Positions 9,546-19,978 of a DNA stretch of 64,000 nucleotides are shown one piece after another. The notes beneath the pieces were generated by a model that saw only the letters and a program-made list of their open reading frames with translations, had not been told where the DNA came from and searched no databases. Each line of letters begins with the position of its first letter. Position 1 is the stretch's first letter. The position numbers and the translations under genes were made by a program. Source of the DNA: Clostridium sp. CMCC3677 (lineage in GTDB: Bacteria > Bacillota > Clostridia > Clostridiales > Clostridiaceae); assembly GCF_023845585.1 (NCBI RefSeq), contig NZ_JAMQHS010000011.1:41249-105248 (forward strand), in the 5' to 3' direction.

Positions 9546-9596
9546 GCGAAAGGATGTGAATAGCAACTTACAGAATTATCTGTAACTGCTTATTAT
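9546..9596 (+). promoter_or_regulatory. Leader hairpin between a Shine-Dalgarno-like site and the GS start
   Basis: GAAAGGA at 9549-9554 lies over 40 bases from the ATG. A perfect dyad, TTACAGA-ATTA-TCTGTAA (9568-9585), sits between them. No ribosome site lies immediately before the ATG, and a stop at 9561 rules out an upstream in-frame start. The dyad could be an RNA hairpin or a DNA operator. Confidence 0.5.
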
Positions 9597-11489
9597 ATGA
9601 ATAATTTACTTTATGTTATTAAAAAAGAGAATCATAACGCTAAAGATCTAAATGCAATATTAAATGAAAATAGCCAAATTAAGTTCGTCTCATTTGTTGG
9701 TATTGATTTATCTGGTAATGATACTGATGAAAAAATTCCAGTTAAGCTTTTCTTAGAAAATATAGATTCATACTTAAACGGAATTGCTGTTCAAACAGAT
9801 GGTTCTTCAGTAGTATTGCCTGGTATTGCTACATTGAACAATGCTAAAGTTGATATGATTACTGATCTAGATAGCAAGTGGTTTGTTGATTATAACTTTA
9901 ACTTTATAGACCATGAGACTAACAGACCTGTAGGTACATTAAGAATACCATGCTTCTTATACCATGATAACAAACCTGTTGATTCTAGACACATTCTTAA
10001 AGCATCTGTCTCTGCTGTTAAGGACACTCTATCTAACTTATTTAAAAACAAACCTGAACTTTTAAATATTTATGATATTACCCCTGATGATATAGATGAT
10101 ATAATCGTTACTTCTGCCACTGAATTAGAATTTTGGGTTAAAACACCTAATGAAAATGCTGAAGTAGAAGAATTATCAACGTCTCAAGTACTACATGAAC
10201 ATTATTGGACTAGAACAAAAGGAGCTGTTAGAACAGCACTTGAAGAAACACTTCTTTTAATGGAAAAATATGATTTTGAACCTGAGATGGGTCATAAAGA
10301 GGTTGGTGGAGTAAGAGCTAAATTAAATTCATCTGGTAATTTTGATCATGTTATGGAACAAATAGAAATAGATTGGAAGTATTCAGATGCACTTCAATCT
10401 GCTGATAATGAGTTATTTGTAAGAATATTAGCTCAAGAAACTTTCAGAAGAAATGGTCTTGAAGTAACATTCATGGCTAAACCAATAGAAGAAGTAGCTG
10501 GATCTGGAATGCATACTCATTTAAGTATTAGTTTAAAATTAAAGAACGGAAAAATAATAAACATATTTAATGGTCCTAAAAATCACTTCTTAAGTGTAAT
10601 AGGATATGGGGCTATAATGGGAATTCTTAAAAACTATGAAGTTATGAATCCATTTATTTCTTCAACAAATAATTCACTTAAGAGATTAAAACCCGGATTT
10701 GAAGCACCAGTATGTATAGTAACTTCACTTGGTAAGAGTCCTGAAAATCCATCAAGAAATAGATCTATCTTAGTTGGATTAATTAGGGATTTAGATTCTC
10801 CTTTAGCTACTAGATTTGAGCTTAGATCTCCAAATCCACATTCGAATACTTATATTACAATGGCAGTTTCTTATATGTCAATGCTAGATGGTATATTATA
10901 TGCTGTAAACAAAACAGAAGATGAATTACTTGCTGAATTATCAAAGAAACCAGGTGAAGATGCCGATTATCTTGAAAAAGAAAGAGCTTATAGAAGTGAA
11001 GCAGATGTATTTGAAGACTTCTCAGAAGATGAAAGAAATAAATTCTTTGGTATAGCTCCTGCAACTATTTATGAAAATTTATCACAATTAGATAAATACC
11101 CTGAAAAAGTTGAAATATTAAAGAAAAATAATGTAATGACATCAGAAATAATAAATAGCTTTAAATTAGCTATATTACAAAGATGGACTACTGAAATTAT
11201 TCACAGAATAATTAATAATTACATTAATGAAATAAGATCATTTTCATCACTTCATTCATTAGATAAAGCTTTAGACTTAGATGTGTCTAACTGGATGAAA
11301 ATAAATGATCTAAGAATGTATATAATGAAAGATACTTATACTACTAAAAGTTTATTTACAAGAATTAAGATAGCATTTGTAAGTAAAGATTACGCAAAAG
11401 CATCAGAATTATATATTGAACTTGAAGATAAAATGAGACTTCTTAGAAATTTATATTCTTCTTATAGAAAAAATCTTTTAGATATATAA
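9597..11489 (+). CDS. Glutamine synthetase family protein, long form
   Basis: This 630-residue protein carries glutamine synthetase motifs: DGSSVVLPG in the N-terminal beta-grasp part, ELEFW, MEQIEIDWKYSDALQSADN, the GSGMHTHLS metal/ATP segment, NPSRNRS, and ELRSPNPHSNTY. Typical GSI enzymes are about 440-450 residues. The extra 170 or so are mostly a helical, charged C-terminal extension after about residue 450. An MGHKEVGGVRAKL insert precedes the EQIEID site. It probably makes glutamine from glutamate, ammonia and ATP, but activity on another amine cannot be excluded. It is a single-gene unit with its own promoter and a terminator. Confidence 0.85.
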   Translation: MNNLLYVIKKENHNAKDLNAILNENSQIKFVSFVGIDLSGNDTDEKIPVKLFLENIDSYLNGIAVQTDGSSVVLPGIATLNNAKVDMITDLDSKWFVDYNFNFIDHETNRPVGTLRIPCFLYHDNKPVDSRHILKASVSAVKDTLSNLFKNKPELLNIYDITPDDIDDIIVTSATELEFWVKTPNENAEVEELSTSQVLHEHYWTRTKGAVRTALEETLLLMEKYDFEPEMGHKEVGGVRAKLNSSGNFDHVMEQIEIDWKYSDALQSADNELFVRILAQETFRRNGLEVTFMAKPIEEVAGSGMHTHLSISLKLKNGKIINIFNGPKNHFLSVIGYGAIMGILKNYEVMNPFISSTNNSLKRLKPGFEAPVCIVTSLGKSPENPSRNRSILVGLIRDLDSPLATRFELRSPNPHSNTYITMAVSYMSMLDGILYAVNKTEDELLAELSKKPGEDADYLEKERAYRSEADVFEDFSEDERNKFFGIAPATIYENLSQLDKYPEKVEILKKNNVMTSEIINSFKLAILQRWTTEIIHRIINNYINEIRSFSSLHSLDKALDLDVSNWMKINDLRMYIMKDTYTTKSLFTRIKIAFVSKDYAKASELYIELEDKMRLLRNLYSSYRKNLLDI

Positions 11490-11552
11490 ACAAAGTTGTA
11501 TTTAAATGATACTTAAAATATAAAACTTAATAATCTTAAGTATTTTCTAAAT

Positions 11553-11594
11553 AAAAAATGGGTGATAAAGTTTGTGCTTTTTCGCCCATTTTTT
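11553..11594 (+). terminator. Terminator after glutamine synthetase
   Basis: AAAAAATGGG pairs with CCCATTTTTT around a 22-base interval, and the 3' arm ends in T. It separates this gene from the HD-GYP gene. Confidence 0.75.
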
Positions 11595-11745
11595 ATTGCA
11601 AGTTTTGTCTAAATATCCTATATATGATATAATAAAGTGTAATTGTTTAACAAAAAACTTTTTTCTATATTCTGATATAATTATATACTTATTTGAATTT
11701 ATGGGAATAATATTATATTATAATATTAATTATGAGGTGCTAATC

Positions 11746-12855
11746 ATGCGTTTAATACCAATTGAATGTGTAAAAAAAGACACTATATTAGGTAAAACTA
11801 TATATGATTCCGAGGGTAGGATTTTGTTAAAAAAGGGTGTAAAATTAACGCAACCTTTAATACAAAAAATCAAGCAGTTAAGTATACTTTCAATATATAT
11901 AATCGATGAATATAGTGATTATGAAATAGAAGATATAATAAAACCTGAACTACGTCAAAAAGCTATTAGAATTCTTAAAGAAACATTTAATGATATTCAA
12001 AGAGTTTCTTCACTTCATAGCTTTGAAAAATGCTCAATTAATAATTATTCAAAACATGAACTAAAATATTTTGAAAATATAAGTACTATCTCAGAAGAAT
12101 TATTAGATAATATATTATCTAATAAAAATTTATTAATTTCTTTAGTAGATATAAAAAATATGGATAATTATACTTATCAACACTCTGTAAATGTAGCTGT
12201 TTTATCTTTAGTTTTAGGAATAAGTTTAAAACTCCCAAAAAGAAAGCTAATTCAATTATGTAGTGGTGCATTGCTTCATGACATAGGTAAAACATTTATA
12301 GACAAAGATATACTATTAAAGCCTGGTAAATTAACTCCTGAAGAATTTGATGTTATAAAAAAACATCCTGAAAGAGGATATAATTTTTTAAGCAATTTAT
12401 ATAATATTAATTCTAATAGTAAATTAATAATATTACAGCATCATGAACGAGTAGATGGCTTAGGTTATCCTTTCGGATTAAGTGAAAATAAAATTAATTA
12501 TATGGCTAAAATAGTAAGCATTGCAGATGTATATGACGCTTTAACGTCTGATAGACCATATAAGCGTGCTATGTATCCTGGTGATGCATTAGAATACATA
12601 ATGTCTAACTCAGGAACTTTCTTTGATTATGAAATGGTTAAAGTATTTTCTAGAGTTATAATACCGTTCCCAAATGGAACTATAGTATGTTTAAGTAATG
12701 GTGATGTTGGCATAGTTGAAGAGACTTTTCCAAATTATCCTCTTAGACCTCAAATAAAAATATTAAAAAGTGATAACAAGAAAATTATTGGATCTCGTAT
12801 TAATTTATTGACTGAATTGTCAATAGTAATATCCAGTATAAAATATGAAGCATAA
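11746..12855 (+). CDS. HD-GYP domain protein, probable cyclic di-GMP phosphodiesterase
   Basis: I start this at the ATG at 11746, which has GAGGTG six bases upstream; that gives 369 residues. The N-terminal part (about 1-110, MRLIPIECVKKDTILGKTI) resembles the region commonly found before HD-GYP domains. The catalytic domain has HDIGK for the HD metal pair and the full HHERVDGLGYP signature, so it should be active. HD-GYP enzymes hydrolyse cyclic di-GMP and related dinucleotides. No membrane segment or receiver domain is present. It is a single gene ended by a strong terminator. A longer reading of the frame upstream to 11572 is not supported by a ribosome site. Confidence 0.88.
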   Translation: MRLIPIECVKKDTILGKTIYDSEGRILLKKGVKLTQPLIQKIKQLSILSIYIIDEYSDYEIEDIIKPELRQKAIRILKETFNDIQRVSSLHSFEKCSINNYSKHELKYFENISTISEELLDNILSNKNLLISLVDIKNMDNYTYQHSVNVAVLSLVLGISLKLPKRKLIQLCSGALLHDIGKTFIDKDILLKPGKLTPEEFDVIKKHPERGYNFLSNLYNINSNSKLIILQHHERVDGLGYPFGLSENKINYMAKIVSIADVYDALTSDRPYKRAMYPGDALEYIMSNSGTFFDYEMVKVFSRVIIPFPNGTIVCLSNGDVGIVEETFPNYPLRPQIKILKSDNKKIIGSRINLLTELSIVISSIKYEA

Positions 12856-12891
12856 AAAAATGTTACAATAATTAAATTGTAACATTTTTTA
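12854..12891. terminator. Bidirectional terminator between HD-GYP gene and carB
   Basis: TGTTACAAT (12861-12869) pairs with ATTGTAACA (12876-12884) and is flanked by A and T runs. It can serve both convergent genes. Confidence 0.88.
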
Positions 12892-12903
12892 CTTATAACT
12901 TAT

Positions 12904-15900
12904 TTATTTAGCTATATCAAATACTTCTAAGTTCTTACTTTTATCAAATTCTTCTAATTCAACATCTGCAATTGCTCTTAGTGTATCTAATGCAGTAATA
13001 ACTCCTAAATTTCTCTCAACAGCTGCTCTTCTAATTAAGAAACCATCTCTCTTAGAGTCATTACCTTTAGTTGGAGTGTTAACTACTAAATCAACTTCTC
13101 TATTTTTAACTATATCTAAAATATTAGGCTTTTCTTCATCTATCTTACGAACTTCTTCTGCATATATTCCTTCTTCTCTTAATAAATTGCATGTTCCTAT
13201 TGTTGCTATAAACTTATAACCAACTTTAGCAAGATCCTTAGCTATCGGTAAAAATTCTGCTTTATTATGCTTATTAATTGTTGCGAGTATTTTGCCTTTT
13301 TCCTTTGATGGATACATATTAGCACCTACAAAACCTTTATAAAGAGCTTCTTTTAAATTTCTACCTACTCCTAAAACTTCTCCTGTTGATCTCATTTCAG
13401 GCCCTAAGCAAACTTCTACATTCGGTAATTTCTGAGTTGAGAATACTGGAACTTTAACTGAAACTAGTTCTGGTTCTTTATATATATCTACTCCATATCC
13501 TAAATCATTTAATTTAGCCCCCATCATAACTTGTGTAGCTATATCAACAATTGGTACTTTGCTAACCTTACTTATATAAGGTACCGTTCTTGATGCTCTT
13601 GGATTAACTTCAATTACATACAAGTTTCCTTCAAACTCTATGAATTGAATATTTATCATTCCTTTTATTCCTATTGCTAAAGCCAACTTCTTAGTATATT
13701 CTAAGATTTTCCCCTTAATTTCATCACAAACATTTTGACTTGGATACATAGTTACACTATCCCCAGAGTGAACTCCTGCTCTTTCTAAATGTTCCATTAT
13801 GCCTGGTATAAGAATATTTTCCCCATCAGATATAGCATCTACTTCTATTTCTCTACCCATTAAATATTTATCTATAAGTATTGGATTCTTTTTATCTTTT
13901 GCAAATGCATTAGTTAAGTAGAAAATTAATTCTTCTTCATCATGAGTTATTTCCATTCCTTGACCACCAATTACATAAGACGGTCTAACAAGTACTGGAA
14001 ATCCTAATCTTTCTGCTTCTTCTAATCCCTCTTCTACTGACCATATACCTTTACCTTTAGGTCTTGATATATCTAATCTTTCTAATAGTTCATCAAATTT
14101 TTCTCTATCTTCTGCCATATCTATTTGATCTGCTGTAGTTCCTAAAGTCTTAATATTTTTTTCCTTTAAGAAATTAGCAAGTTTAATTGCTGTTTGACCA
14201 CCAAATTGAAGTATTACTCCATATGGATTTTCCTTTTCAATTATATTTAAAACATCTTCTTCTGTTAATGGTTCAAAATATAACTTATCTGATATATCAA
14301 AATCAGTACTTACAGTTTCAGGATTATTATTTACTATTATAGTTTCAATATCAAGTTTCTTTAATGCTTTTACACAATGAACTGATGCATAATCGAACTC
14401 AATTCCTTGACCTATTCTTATTGGACCTGACCCTATTACTATTACTTTTCTTCTGTTTGATACTTCAACTTCATCATATTGTTCATAAGTAGAATAGTAA
14501 TATGGTGATAATGCTTCAAATTCTCCTCCACAAGTATCAACCATTTTATATGATGGTTTTATGCTCCAAATATCTCTTAATCTATATATATCTTCTGGAC
14601 TTACCTTTAACATATCTGCTATTGCTTTATCAGAAAAACCTTTTTTCTTTAAGTTTTGTAACCATTCTTTATCTAAATCTTCTATCTTGCTTAATTTTAA
14701 TCTTTGTTCTTCTTCAACTATCCATTTAATTTTTTCTAAGAAGAATTTATCTATACCAGTAATTTTATTTATTCTTTCAATCATGTAATCACGTCTTAAC
14801 ATTTCTGCTAAAGCGAATATTCTTTCATCATCTGGTTTCATTACCAACTCTTTAAGTTCTGACATACTATGTTCTTTAAATTTTTTATGATCTAAAGAAT
14901 ATTTTCCTATTTCTAAGCTTCTTATTCCTTTTAAAAATGCTTGCTCAAAATTAGCTCCTATAGCCATTATTTCTCCGGTTGCCATCATCTTAGTTCCAAG
15001 CTGTCTATCAGCACCAAAGAATTTATCAAAAGGCCATTTTGGTATTTTTATTACAATATAATCAAGTGTTGGTTCAAAACATGCATATGTCTTTTGAGTT
15101 ACAGCATTTTTTATTTCATCTAATCCATATCCAAGAGCTATTTTAGCTGCAAGTTTTGCAATAGGATATCCTGTTGCCTTTGATGCTAAAGCTGAACTCC
15201 TTGAAACCCTAGGATTAATTTCTATTACTGCATATTCAAATGTATTCGGATTTAATGAAAACTGAACATTACATCCTCCCTCTATACCTACAGCATTTAT
15301 TATATTTATAGATGCTGTTCTAAGCATTTGATATTCCTTATCCGAAAGTGTTTGTGACGGTGCAACAACTATACTATCACCTGTATGTATACCCACAGGA
15401 TCTATGTTTTCCATATTACATACGGTGATGCAGTTTCCATAAGAATCTCTCATTACTTCATATTCTATTTCCTTCCAGCCCTTAACACTTTTTTCAAGTA
15501 AAACTTGACCTATTGTGCTTAATTGAAGACCTGATTCTAGTATTGTTCTTAACTCTTCTTCATCATCTGCAATACCGCCACCAGATCCACCTAATGTGTA
15601 AGCTGGTCTTACTATAACTGGATATCCAATTCTACTAGCAAAATCTATACCTGCTTGTAAGTCAGTAACAATTTCACTTTTTATAACTGGTTCTCCTATT
15701 CTGTTCATCATATCTCTGAATAGCTCTCTATCTTCGCCTTCTTTTATAGATTCAATAGATGTTCCTATTACTTTTACATCATATTTTTCTAAAATGCCTG
15801 AATCATGTAATTCTACAGCAAGGTTAAGTCCTGTTTGACCTCCCATTCCTGCAAGTAAACTATCTGGTCTTTCTTTCGCAATAACTTTTTCAATAAATTC

Positions 15901-16113
15901 TAACGTTAAAGGCTCTAGATATACCTTATCTGCAACTTCTTTATCAGTCATTATTGTTGCTGGATTAGAGTTTATTAAAACAACTTCTATTCCCTCTGAT
16001 TTTAAAGCTTCACAAGCTTGAGTTCCTGAATAGTCAAACTCAGCTGCTTGACCTATAACTATTGGACCTGATCCTATAACTAAAACTTTTTTTATATCTT
16101 TATTTAATGGCAT
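12904..16113 (-). CDS. carB: Carbamoyl-phosphate synthase large subunit
   Basis: This 1069-residue enzyme has two homologous ATP-grasp halves. The first starts [22 protein letters not shown] and the second [22 protein letters not shown] near residue 555. A C-terminal MGS-like allosteric domain lies from about residue 935 ([14 protein letters not shown]). Glycine-rich loops GGSGGGIA and GGQGMEI mark the ATP sites. It makes carbamoyl phosphate from bicarbonate, ATP and ammonia supplied by CarA, feeding pyrimidine and arginine synthesis. It begins 14 bases after carA ends and shares its leader. Length and domains are normal. Confidence 0.97.
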   Translation of the reverse strand: MPLNKDIKKVLVIGSGPIVIGQAAEFDYSGTQACEALKSEGIEVVLINSNPATIMTDKEVADKVYLEPLTLEFIEKVIAKERPDSLLAGMGGQTGLNLAVELHDSGILEKYDVKVIGTSIESIKEGEDRELFRDMMNRIGEPVIKSEIVTDLQAGIDFASRIGYPVIVRPAYTLGGSGGGIADDEEELRTILESGLQLSTIGQVLLEKSVKGWKEIEYEVMRDSYGNCITVCNMENIDPVGIHTGDSIVVAPSQTLSDKEYQMLRTASINIINAVGIEGGCNVQFSLNPNTFEYAVIEINPRVSRSSALASKATGYPIAKLAAKIALGYGLDEIKNAVTQKTYACFEPTLDYIVIKIPKWPFDKFFGADRQLGTKMMATGEIMAIGANFEQAFLKGIRSLEIGKYSLDHKKFKEHSMSELKELVMKPDDERIFALAEMLRRDYMIERINKITGIDKFFLEKIKWIVEEEQRLKLSKIEDLDKEWLQNLKKKGFSDKAIADMLKVSPEDIYRLRDIWSIKPSYKMVDTCGGEFEALSPYYYSTYEQYDEVEVSNRRKVIVIGSGPIRIGQGIEFDYASVHCVKALKKLDIETIIVNNNPETVSTDFDISDKLYFEPLTEEDVLNIIEKENPYGVILQFGGQTAIKLANFLKEKNIKTLGTTADQIDMAEDREKFDELLERLDISRPKGKGIWSVEEGLEEAERLGFPVLVRPSYVIGGQGMEITHDEEELIFYLTNAFAKDKKNPILIDKYLMGREIEVDAISDGENILIPGIMEHLERAGVHSGDSVTMYPSQNVCDEIKGKILEYTKKLALAIGIKGMINIQFIEFEGNLYVIEVNPRASRTVPYISKVSKVPIVDIATQVMMGAKLNDLGYGVDIYKEPELVSVKVPVFSTQKLPNVEVCLGPEMRSTGEVLGVGRNLKEALYKGFVGANMYPSKEKGKILATINKHNKAEFLPIAKDLAKVGYKFIATIGTCNLLREEGIYAEEVRKIDEEKPNILDIVKNREVDLVVNTPTKGNDSKRDGFLIRRAAVERNLGVITALDTLRAIADVELEEFDKSKNLEVFDIAK

Positions 16114-16127
16114 TTATCTTCATCCTC

Positions 16128-17177
16128 CTATAGTGCATATTTTAAAAATTTATCAAATATATATTCGCTATCCTTGGGACCCGCTGATGCCTCTGGATGG
16201 AATTGGACTGAGTATATTGGTAAAGTCTTATGCTTTAATCCTTCTACAGTTCCGTCATTTATATTTACATGAGTTACTTCAACATCTTCTGGTAATGTTT
16301 CTACTACATAACCGTGATTTTGAGAAGTTATATGAACTATATTTTCTTCTAAATCTTTAACTGGATGATTGCATCCTCTGTGACCAAACTTTAGCTTTGT
16401 AGTTTTTCCACCTAAAGTTAATGCTAATAATTGATGTCCTAGACAAATACCTACAATAGGCTTTTTACCTACTATTTTTTTTACATTTTCTATAACAAAA
16501 TCTAAATCCTCTGGATCTCCAGGTCCATTAGACAAAAATACTAAATCTGGATTAACACTTAAAATTTCTTCTGCACTTGCTGTTGCAGGAAATACTGTTA
16601 ACTTACAACCTCTTTTTTTGAAATTAGTTATTATATTTTGTTTTATTCCAAAATCCATTATAGCTATATGTTTTCCACTTCCGTTAATTACATACTTTTC
16701 TTTAGTAGTAACATTCTTTACTGCTTCTTTATTAGAAAAACTAGCTATTTTTTCTTTTATAGATTTATCATCTAAATCTTCTAATGCAATGATTCCTCTC
16801 ATTGTTCCACTGTTTCTTAAAACCTTAGTTAAAGCTCTTGTATCAATGCCCTCTAATCCAATAACCTTTCCTTGCTTTAAGAAATCTTCTAGTTCTAATT
16901 CACACCTAAAATTACTTGGTAAATTGCATTTTTCTCTAACGATAAATCCTCTAACCTTTATTGAATCTGATTCCATGTCCTCAAGATTTATACCATAATT
17001 CCCTATTAAAGGATAAGTCATAGTTACTATTTGACCATAATAAGATGGATCTGTAAGTACTTCTTGGTACCCTGTCATTCCAGTAGTAAATACTACTTCC
17101 CCAATACTTTCTTTTAAATATCCAAAAGCCTTACCTTCAAAAACCATACCATTTTCCAATATAAGCTTTGCTTTCAT
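16128..17177 (-). CDS. carA: Carbamoyl-phosphate synthase small subunit
   Basis: This is a 349-residue glutamine amidotransferase subunit. The N-terminal CPSase small-chain domain starts KAKLILENGMVFEGKAFG. The class I amidotransferase domain has the nucleophile in VGICLGHQLLAL and the His-Glu pair in SVQFHPEAS. It hydrolyses glutamine and channels ammonia to CarB. AAGGAGG lies seven bases before the ATG. It is the first structural gene after a PyrR-type attenuator, so expression is probably reduced when uridine nucleotides are plentiful. Confidence 0.96.
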   Translation of the reverse strand: MKAKLILENGMVFEGKAFGYLKESIGEVVFTTGMTGYQEVLTDPSYYGQIVTMTYPLIGNYGINLEDMESDSIKVRGFIVREKCNLPSNFRCELELEDFLKQGKVIGLEGIDTRALTKVLRNSGTMRGIIALEDLDDKSIKEKIASFSNKEAVKNVTTKEKYVINGSGKHIAIMDFGIKQNIITNFKKRGCKLTVFPATASAEEILSVNPDLVFLSNGPGDPEDLDFVIENVKKIVGKKPIVGICLGHQLLALTLGGKTTKLKFGHRGCNHPVKDLEENIVHITSQNHGYVVETLPEDVEVTHVNINDGTVEGLKHKTLPIYSVQFHPEASAGPKDSEYIFDKFLKYAL

Positions 17178-17222
17178 AATTAATCCTCCTTAATCTATGT
17201 TTTAAAATTTATATTTTTATAT

Positions 17223-17377
17223 AAAATAAAAGGATACTAAAGAGACAACCATAAAAGAGAGCTCTTTACTATCCAAACATATTTATCAAGTATACTAATT
17301 GCTTTAAACAAAGCTGTATTATTTTTTTCTAACTCATAATATATCATAGAAATAGACTCCTTTCTGGCCTCACTGGA
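17223..17377 (-). promoter_or_regulatory. PyrR-type attenuator of carAB
   Basis: On the minus strand TCCAGTGAGGCCAGAAAGGA (17377-17358) matches the PyrR-binding loop consensus known from Bacillus pyr leaders (UCCAGAGAGGCUNGMAAGG). Downstream a 13-bp stem (17274-17262 with 17244-17232) precedes a T-rich run, which is a rho-independent terminator. In the known mechanism PyrR with UMP stabilises the binding hairpin and lets the terminator form. I could not resolve the antiterminator pairing by eye. pyrR is not in the window. Confidence 0.82.
17237..17347 (-). CDS. Putative 36-codon leader peptide of the carAB attenuator
   Basis: The ATG at 17345-17347 is nine bases after AAAGGAG. That ribosome site is formed by the end of the PyrR-binding sequence. 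The frame encodes MIYYELEKNNTALFKAISIL and continues to a TAG at 17237-17239, inside the 3' arm of the terminator. Translation would therefore cover the 5' arm of the terminator and compete with PyrR for the same RNA. It may be a regulatory leader peptide, or an open frame by chance. Confidence 0.4.
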   Translation of the reverse strand: MIYYELEKNNTALFKAISILDKYVWIVKSSLLWLSL

Positions 17378-17435
17378 CCAATTTAAAGTGTATCTTTAGA
17401 CAGATATTTATTTATATATATTTACCTTGTTTCTT

Positions 17436-17464
17436 ATTGTAGTTTATCGTACATATACTGTCAA
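17436..17464 (-). promoter_or_regulatory. Sigma-A promoter of carAB
   Basis: On the minus strand TTGACA (17464-17459) and TACAAT (17441-17436) are 17 bases apart. This gives a leader of about 250 nt that holds the PyrR site and terminator. Confidence 0.8.
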
Positions 17465-17542
17465 GAAAAATAGATTATTTTTTATTTAAATATATTTACT
17501 ATTATTTTTGACTATAACAATTTTATAAGAATAATTTACAAA

Positions 17543-19000
17543 CTAATTATTATATACATTCTTGTTTGAAGAATCTAACTCTTTAGCAAGATTTATTATC
17601 TTTTTAAAATCATTAATTAAATCAACTGAGAGTTTTTCTGCTTTGCTGTAGATTTCTCTTATAGTATTATCATTAATATTTGATTTTAATCTTGATATTA
17701 TGTCTCTTCCATAAGAGTGGAATACTTTGTGTTTTTCATCTATTTCATTCCAAATTACTAATATTTTTTCATTTTTAGGCTTCATAGAATAATAGAAATG
17801 TCCAAATCCACACTTATGTTCATTTACTTGAAGTGCTGATATTTCTCTATCATTAACAATTTTACTTAAAGTTTGTAGCCAGTTTTGATGAGCTGTAATT
17901 GCTTTATTAATTGTTTCTATAAACAAATTATTAGTTATCATATAATATTCATCATTAACTAAAGTACCTATTATTTTAGATGCATTATCTAAATCTTCTT
18001 CCATTAAACTTATGGGTTCTATAATGCTTCCTAACGTATTACTTATATCTTTTAATGCTATCGTATCCTCACCTAATTTTTCAATATCCTCATCAAATTT
18101 TCTCATACTAGTTGCTACTTCATCCATAGATGTATTTATTTCTTCACTATTAGCTGCAATAGATGTTATTGATTCATTTATATTATTAACACGCTCTCTA
18201 TTCTCTTTACTTGTTTTAACAACTGAATCTAAATTTTGATTTAACTTTCCTAAAGAATCAACAGTATCATCAACACTAGCATTACTTTTATTAGATGCAG
18301 ATTCAATATCAGTTATAAAATCAGACATACTATTAGTTAAATTTTTAGTCTCATCAGCTAACTTTCTTATTTCTTCTGCAACTACTGCAAACCCTCGTCC
18401 ACTTTCTCCAGCTCTTGCAGCTTCTATTGACGCGTTTAAAGCCAAAAGATTAGTTTGTTCTGATATTTCACTTATAGCTTTTATGACATTTTGTACATTT
18501 TCTATTACATGAATTAAATTACTCATATCATCTTTCATTCCAATAGAATGAGATATTGCTGTGTCCGAAAAAACCTTTATTTCTAATAATTCATCCTCGC
18601 TTCTTTTTATGGAATCTAATAAAGTTGTAGAATTCAATGATAAATCAGATATTGATTGTGTCATATCAGTATGTGCAGCTGTTACTTCTTCTGATGTGCT
18701 AGATAATATTTCAGATGTGTTGGACACACTTTCCATTAATTCAGCTATTTCGCCAGTTACATATTCTATCTTTTCTTCTTTATCCTTTAAAGTTAAATCT
18801 AAATTACTCATCTGAATAACAGAATTTAAAACTAATCTAGTTATATCTTGAAATTTATCCTTACCACTATTCAATCTCATATGTATTGCTTTAACTTTAT
18901 CTAAAACATCTCTATCTATTTTTATATTCTCTTTTGGTAATTTTAATCTAGAAATATTATTTATAACTTCACTTATAACCCTATTTTTATTATTAAACAT
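17543..19000 (-). CDS. Soluble methyl-accepting chemotaxis protein with C-terminal CZB domain
   Basis: This 485-residue receptor has no membrane segment. The N-terminal 60 residues are helical, and residues about 70-340 form the coiled-coil signalling domain. Its conserved tip, [21 protein letters not shown], binds CheA and CheW. The last 120 residues fit the CZB zinc-binding domain: AHQNWLQTL, then [11 protein letters not shown], then KHKVFHSYG, giving the His, Cys and two His ligands. CZB receptors sense zinc or hypochlorous acid in other bacteria. A cytoplasmic sensor of metal or redox state is therefore likely. The ATG has AAGGAGAGG upstream. No chemotaxis kinase is nearby. Confidence 0.88.
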   Translation of the reverse strand: MFNNKNRVISEVINNISRLKLPKENIKIDRDVLDKVKAIHMRLNSGKDKFQDITRLVLNSVIQMSNLDLTLKDKEEKIEYVTGEIAELMESVSNTSEILSSTSEEVTAAHTDMTQSISDLSLNSTTLLDSIKRSEDELLEIKVFSDTAISHSIGMKDDMSNLIHVIENVQNVIKAISEISEQTNLLALNASIEAARAGESGRGFAVVAEEIRKLADETKNLTNSMSDFITDIESASNKSNASVDDTVDSLGKLNQNLDSVVKTSKENRERVNNINESITSIAANSEEINTSMDEVATSMRKFDEDIEKLGEDTIALKDISNTLGSIIEPISLMEEDLDNASKIIGTLVNDEYYMITNNLFIETINKAITAHQNWLQTLSKIVNDREISALQVNEHKCGFGHFYYSMKPKNEKILVIWNEIDEKHKVFHSYGRDIISRLKSNINDNTIREIYSKAEKLSVDLINDFKKIINLAKELDSSNKNVYNN

Positions 19001-19083
19001 ATAAAACCTCTCCTTCTTAATATCCTTATATTAATTATCGTTTTTAATTTATTTCTTTTAACAAAATTTTGTAATTTAAGCTA

Positions 19084-19896
19084 TTATTTTATGATATTAT
19101 TATTAATCCACTTAATTACATAATCTATTGCATTCTCATCATTACTTGGTGCTATAAATTTCGAATTATTGATTAACCTTTCCGCTCCACTTCTAACGCA
19201 AAATCCATAGTCAGCTAATTTAACCATTTCAATATCATTCATATTGTCACCAATGGTTATTAGATTCTGTGATTTTATATTGTATATATCTACTAATTTT
19301 TCAATAGCTTTTCCTTTGGAAGTATTATTAGGTACTATTTCTAAATATCTAGCACCACTTCTTATTATATTTCCGTTACCATAATTCCTTATAAAGTTTT
19401 CTTCAAGTACATCTATTTCCTCTTCTTCTCCCACAATAAGAACCTTTGTCCATTTTTTATTCCAAACCTCTGTAGGTAAATTATATATAACTTCATATCC
19501 TAGTTTTGAAAATCTATCTGTATATTTACATGAAGAATAAATATATACTTTTTCCTCAGAATACACCTCAATTCCAAGAGTAGGATTATCATTTTTTACT
19601 AAAGTAATTGTATTTTTTCTCTCATCTTCTATAAACTTTTCATAAATAACTCTATTATTTTTATAATCATATATTTTTGCTCCATTATACAATATCACTG
19701 GTAAAGTAACATTTATATCATTTAAAAATCTCCCAGCTGATGCCACTATTCTTCCAGTAGCTAAAGTAAAGTTTCCACCCTTACTTATAAAATAATCTAT
19801 TGCTTTTTTATTTTCATAAGATAACTTACCATCACTATCTAATAATGTTCCATCCATATCTGAAATTAACAAACATCCATAAAAAAATTTCTCCAT
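19084..19896 (-). CDS. Cof-type HAD-family hydrolase
   Basis: This is a 270-residue HAD phosphatase of the Cof/YidA (type IIB) group. Motif I is ISDMDGTLLDSDG with the Asp nucleophile, followed by an ATGR segment. Motif III is the Lys in NNTSKGKAIEKL, and motif IV is ITIGDNMNDIEM. The family acts on small phosphorylated metabolites such as sugar phosphates or flavin and PLP precursors; the substrate cannot be told from sequence. AGGGGGAA precedes the ATG. A second member lies at 38829-39617. Confidence 0.9.
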   Translation of the reverse strand: MEKFFYGCLLISDMDGTLLDSDGKLSYENKKAIDYFISKGGNFTLATGRIVASAGRFLNDINVTLPVILYNGAKIYDYKNNRVIYEKFIEDERKNTITLVKNDNPTLGIEVYSEEKVYIYSSCKYTDRFSKLGYEVIYNLPTEVWNKKWTKVLIVGEEEEIDVLEENFIRNYGNGNIIRSGARYLEIVPNNTSKGKAIEKLVDIYNIKSQNLITIGDNMNDIEMVKLADYGFCVRSGAERLINNSKFIAPSNDENAIDYVIKWINNNIIK

Positions 19897-19978
19897 AATT
19901 TCCCCCTAATTACTACTTGCTATTAAAAAATACTAACCCAACTTATTATTATCTTAGTATAAGTAATATTTTAAAACT

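Noticed and set aside
9568..9585. ANTAR antitermination hairpin before glutamine synthetase
   Set aside because: The stem has a hexaloop if drawn with six pairs, but the loop lacks the conserved G at position four, there is no second hairpin, and no terminator follows.
11572..11745. A longer N-terminus for the HD-GYP protein
   Set aside because: The extension overlaps the preceding terminator and reads as hydrophobic AT-rich sequence; the ATG at 11746 has a good ribosome site.
14502..15123. Several plus-strand frames of 60-75 codons
   Set aside because: They are antisense shadows inside carB, without ribosome sites or family resemblance.
16618..16998. A 126-codon plus-strand frame
   Set aside because: It is antisense to carA in a region where carA is clearly conserved; its leucine- and serine-rich composition is typical of a shadow frame.
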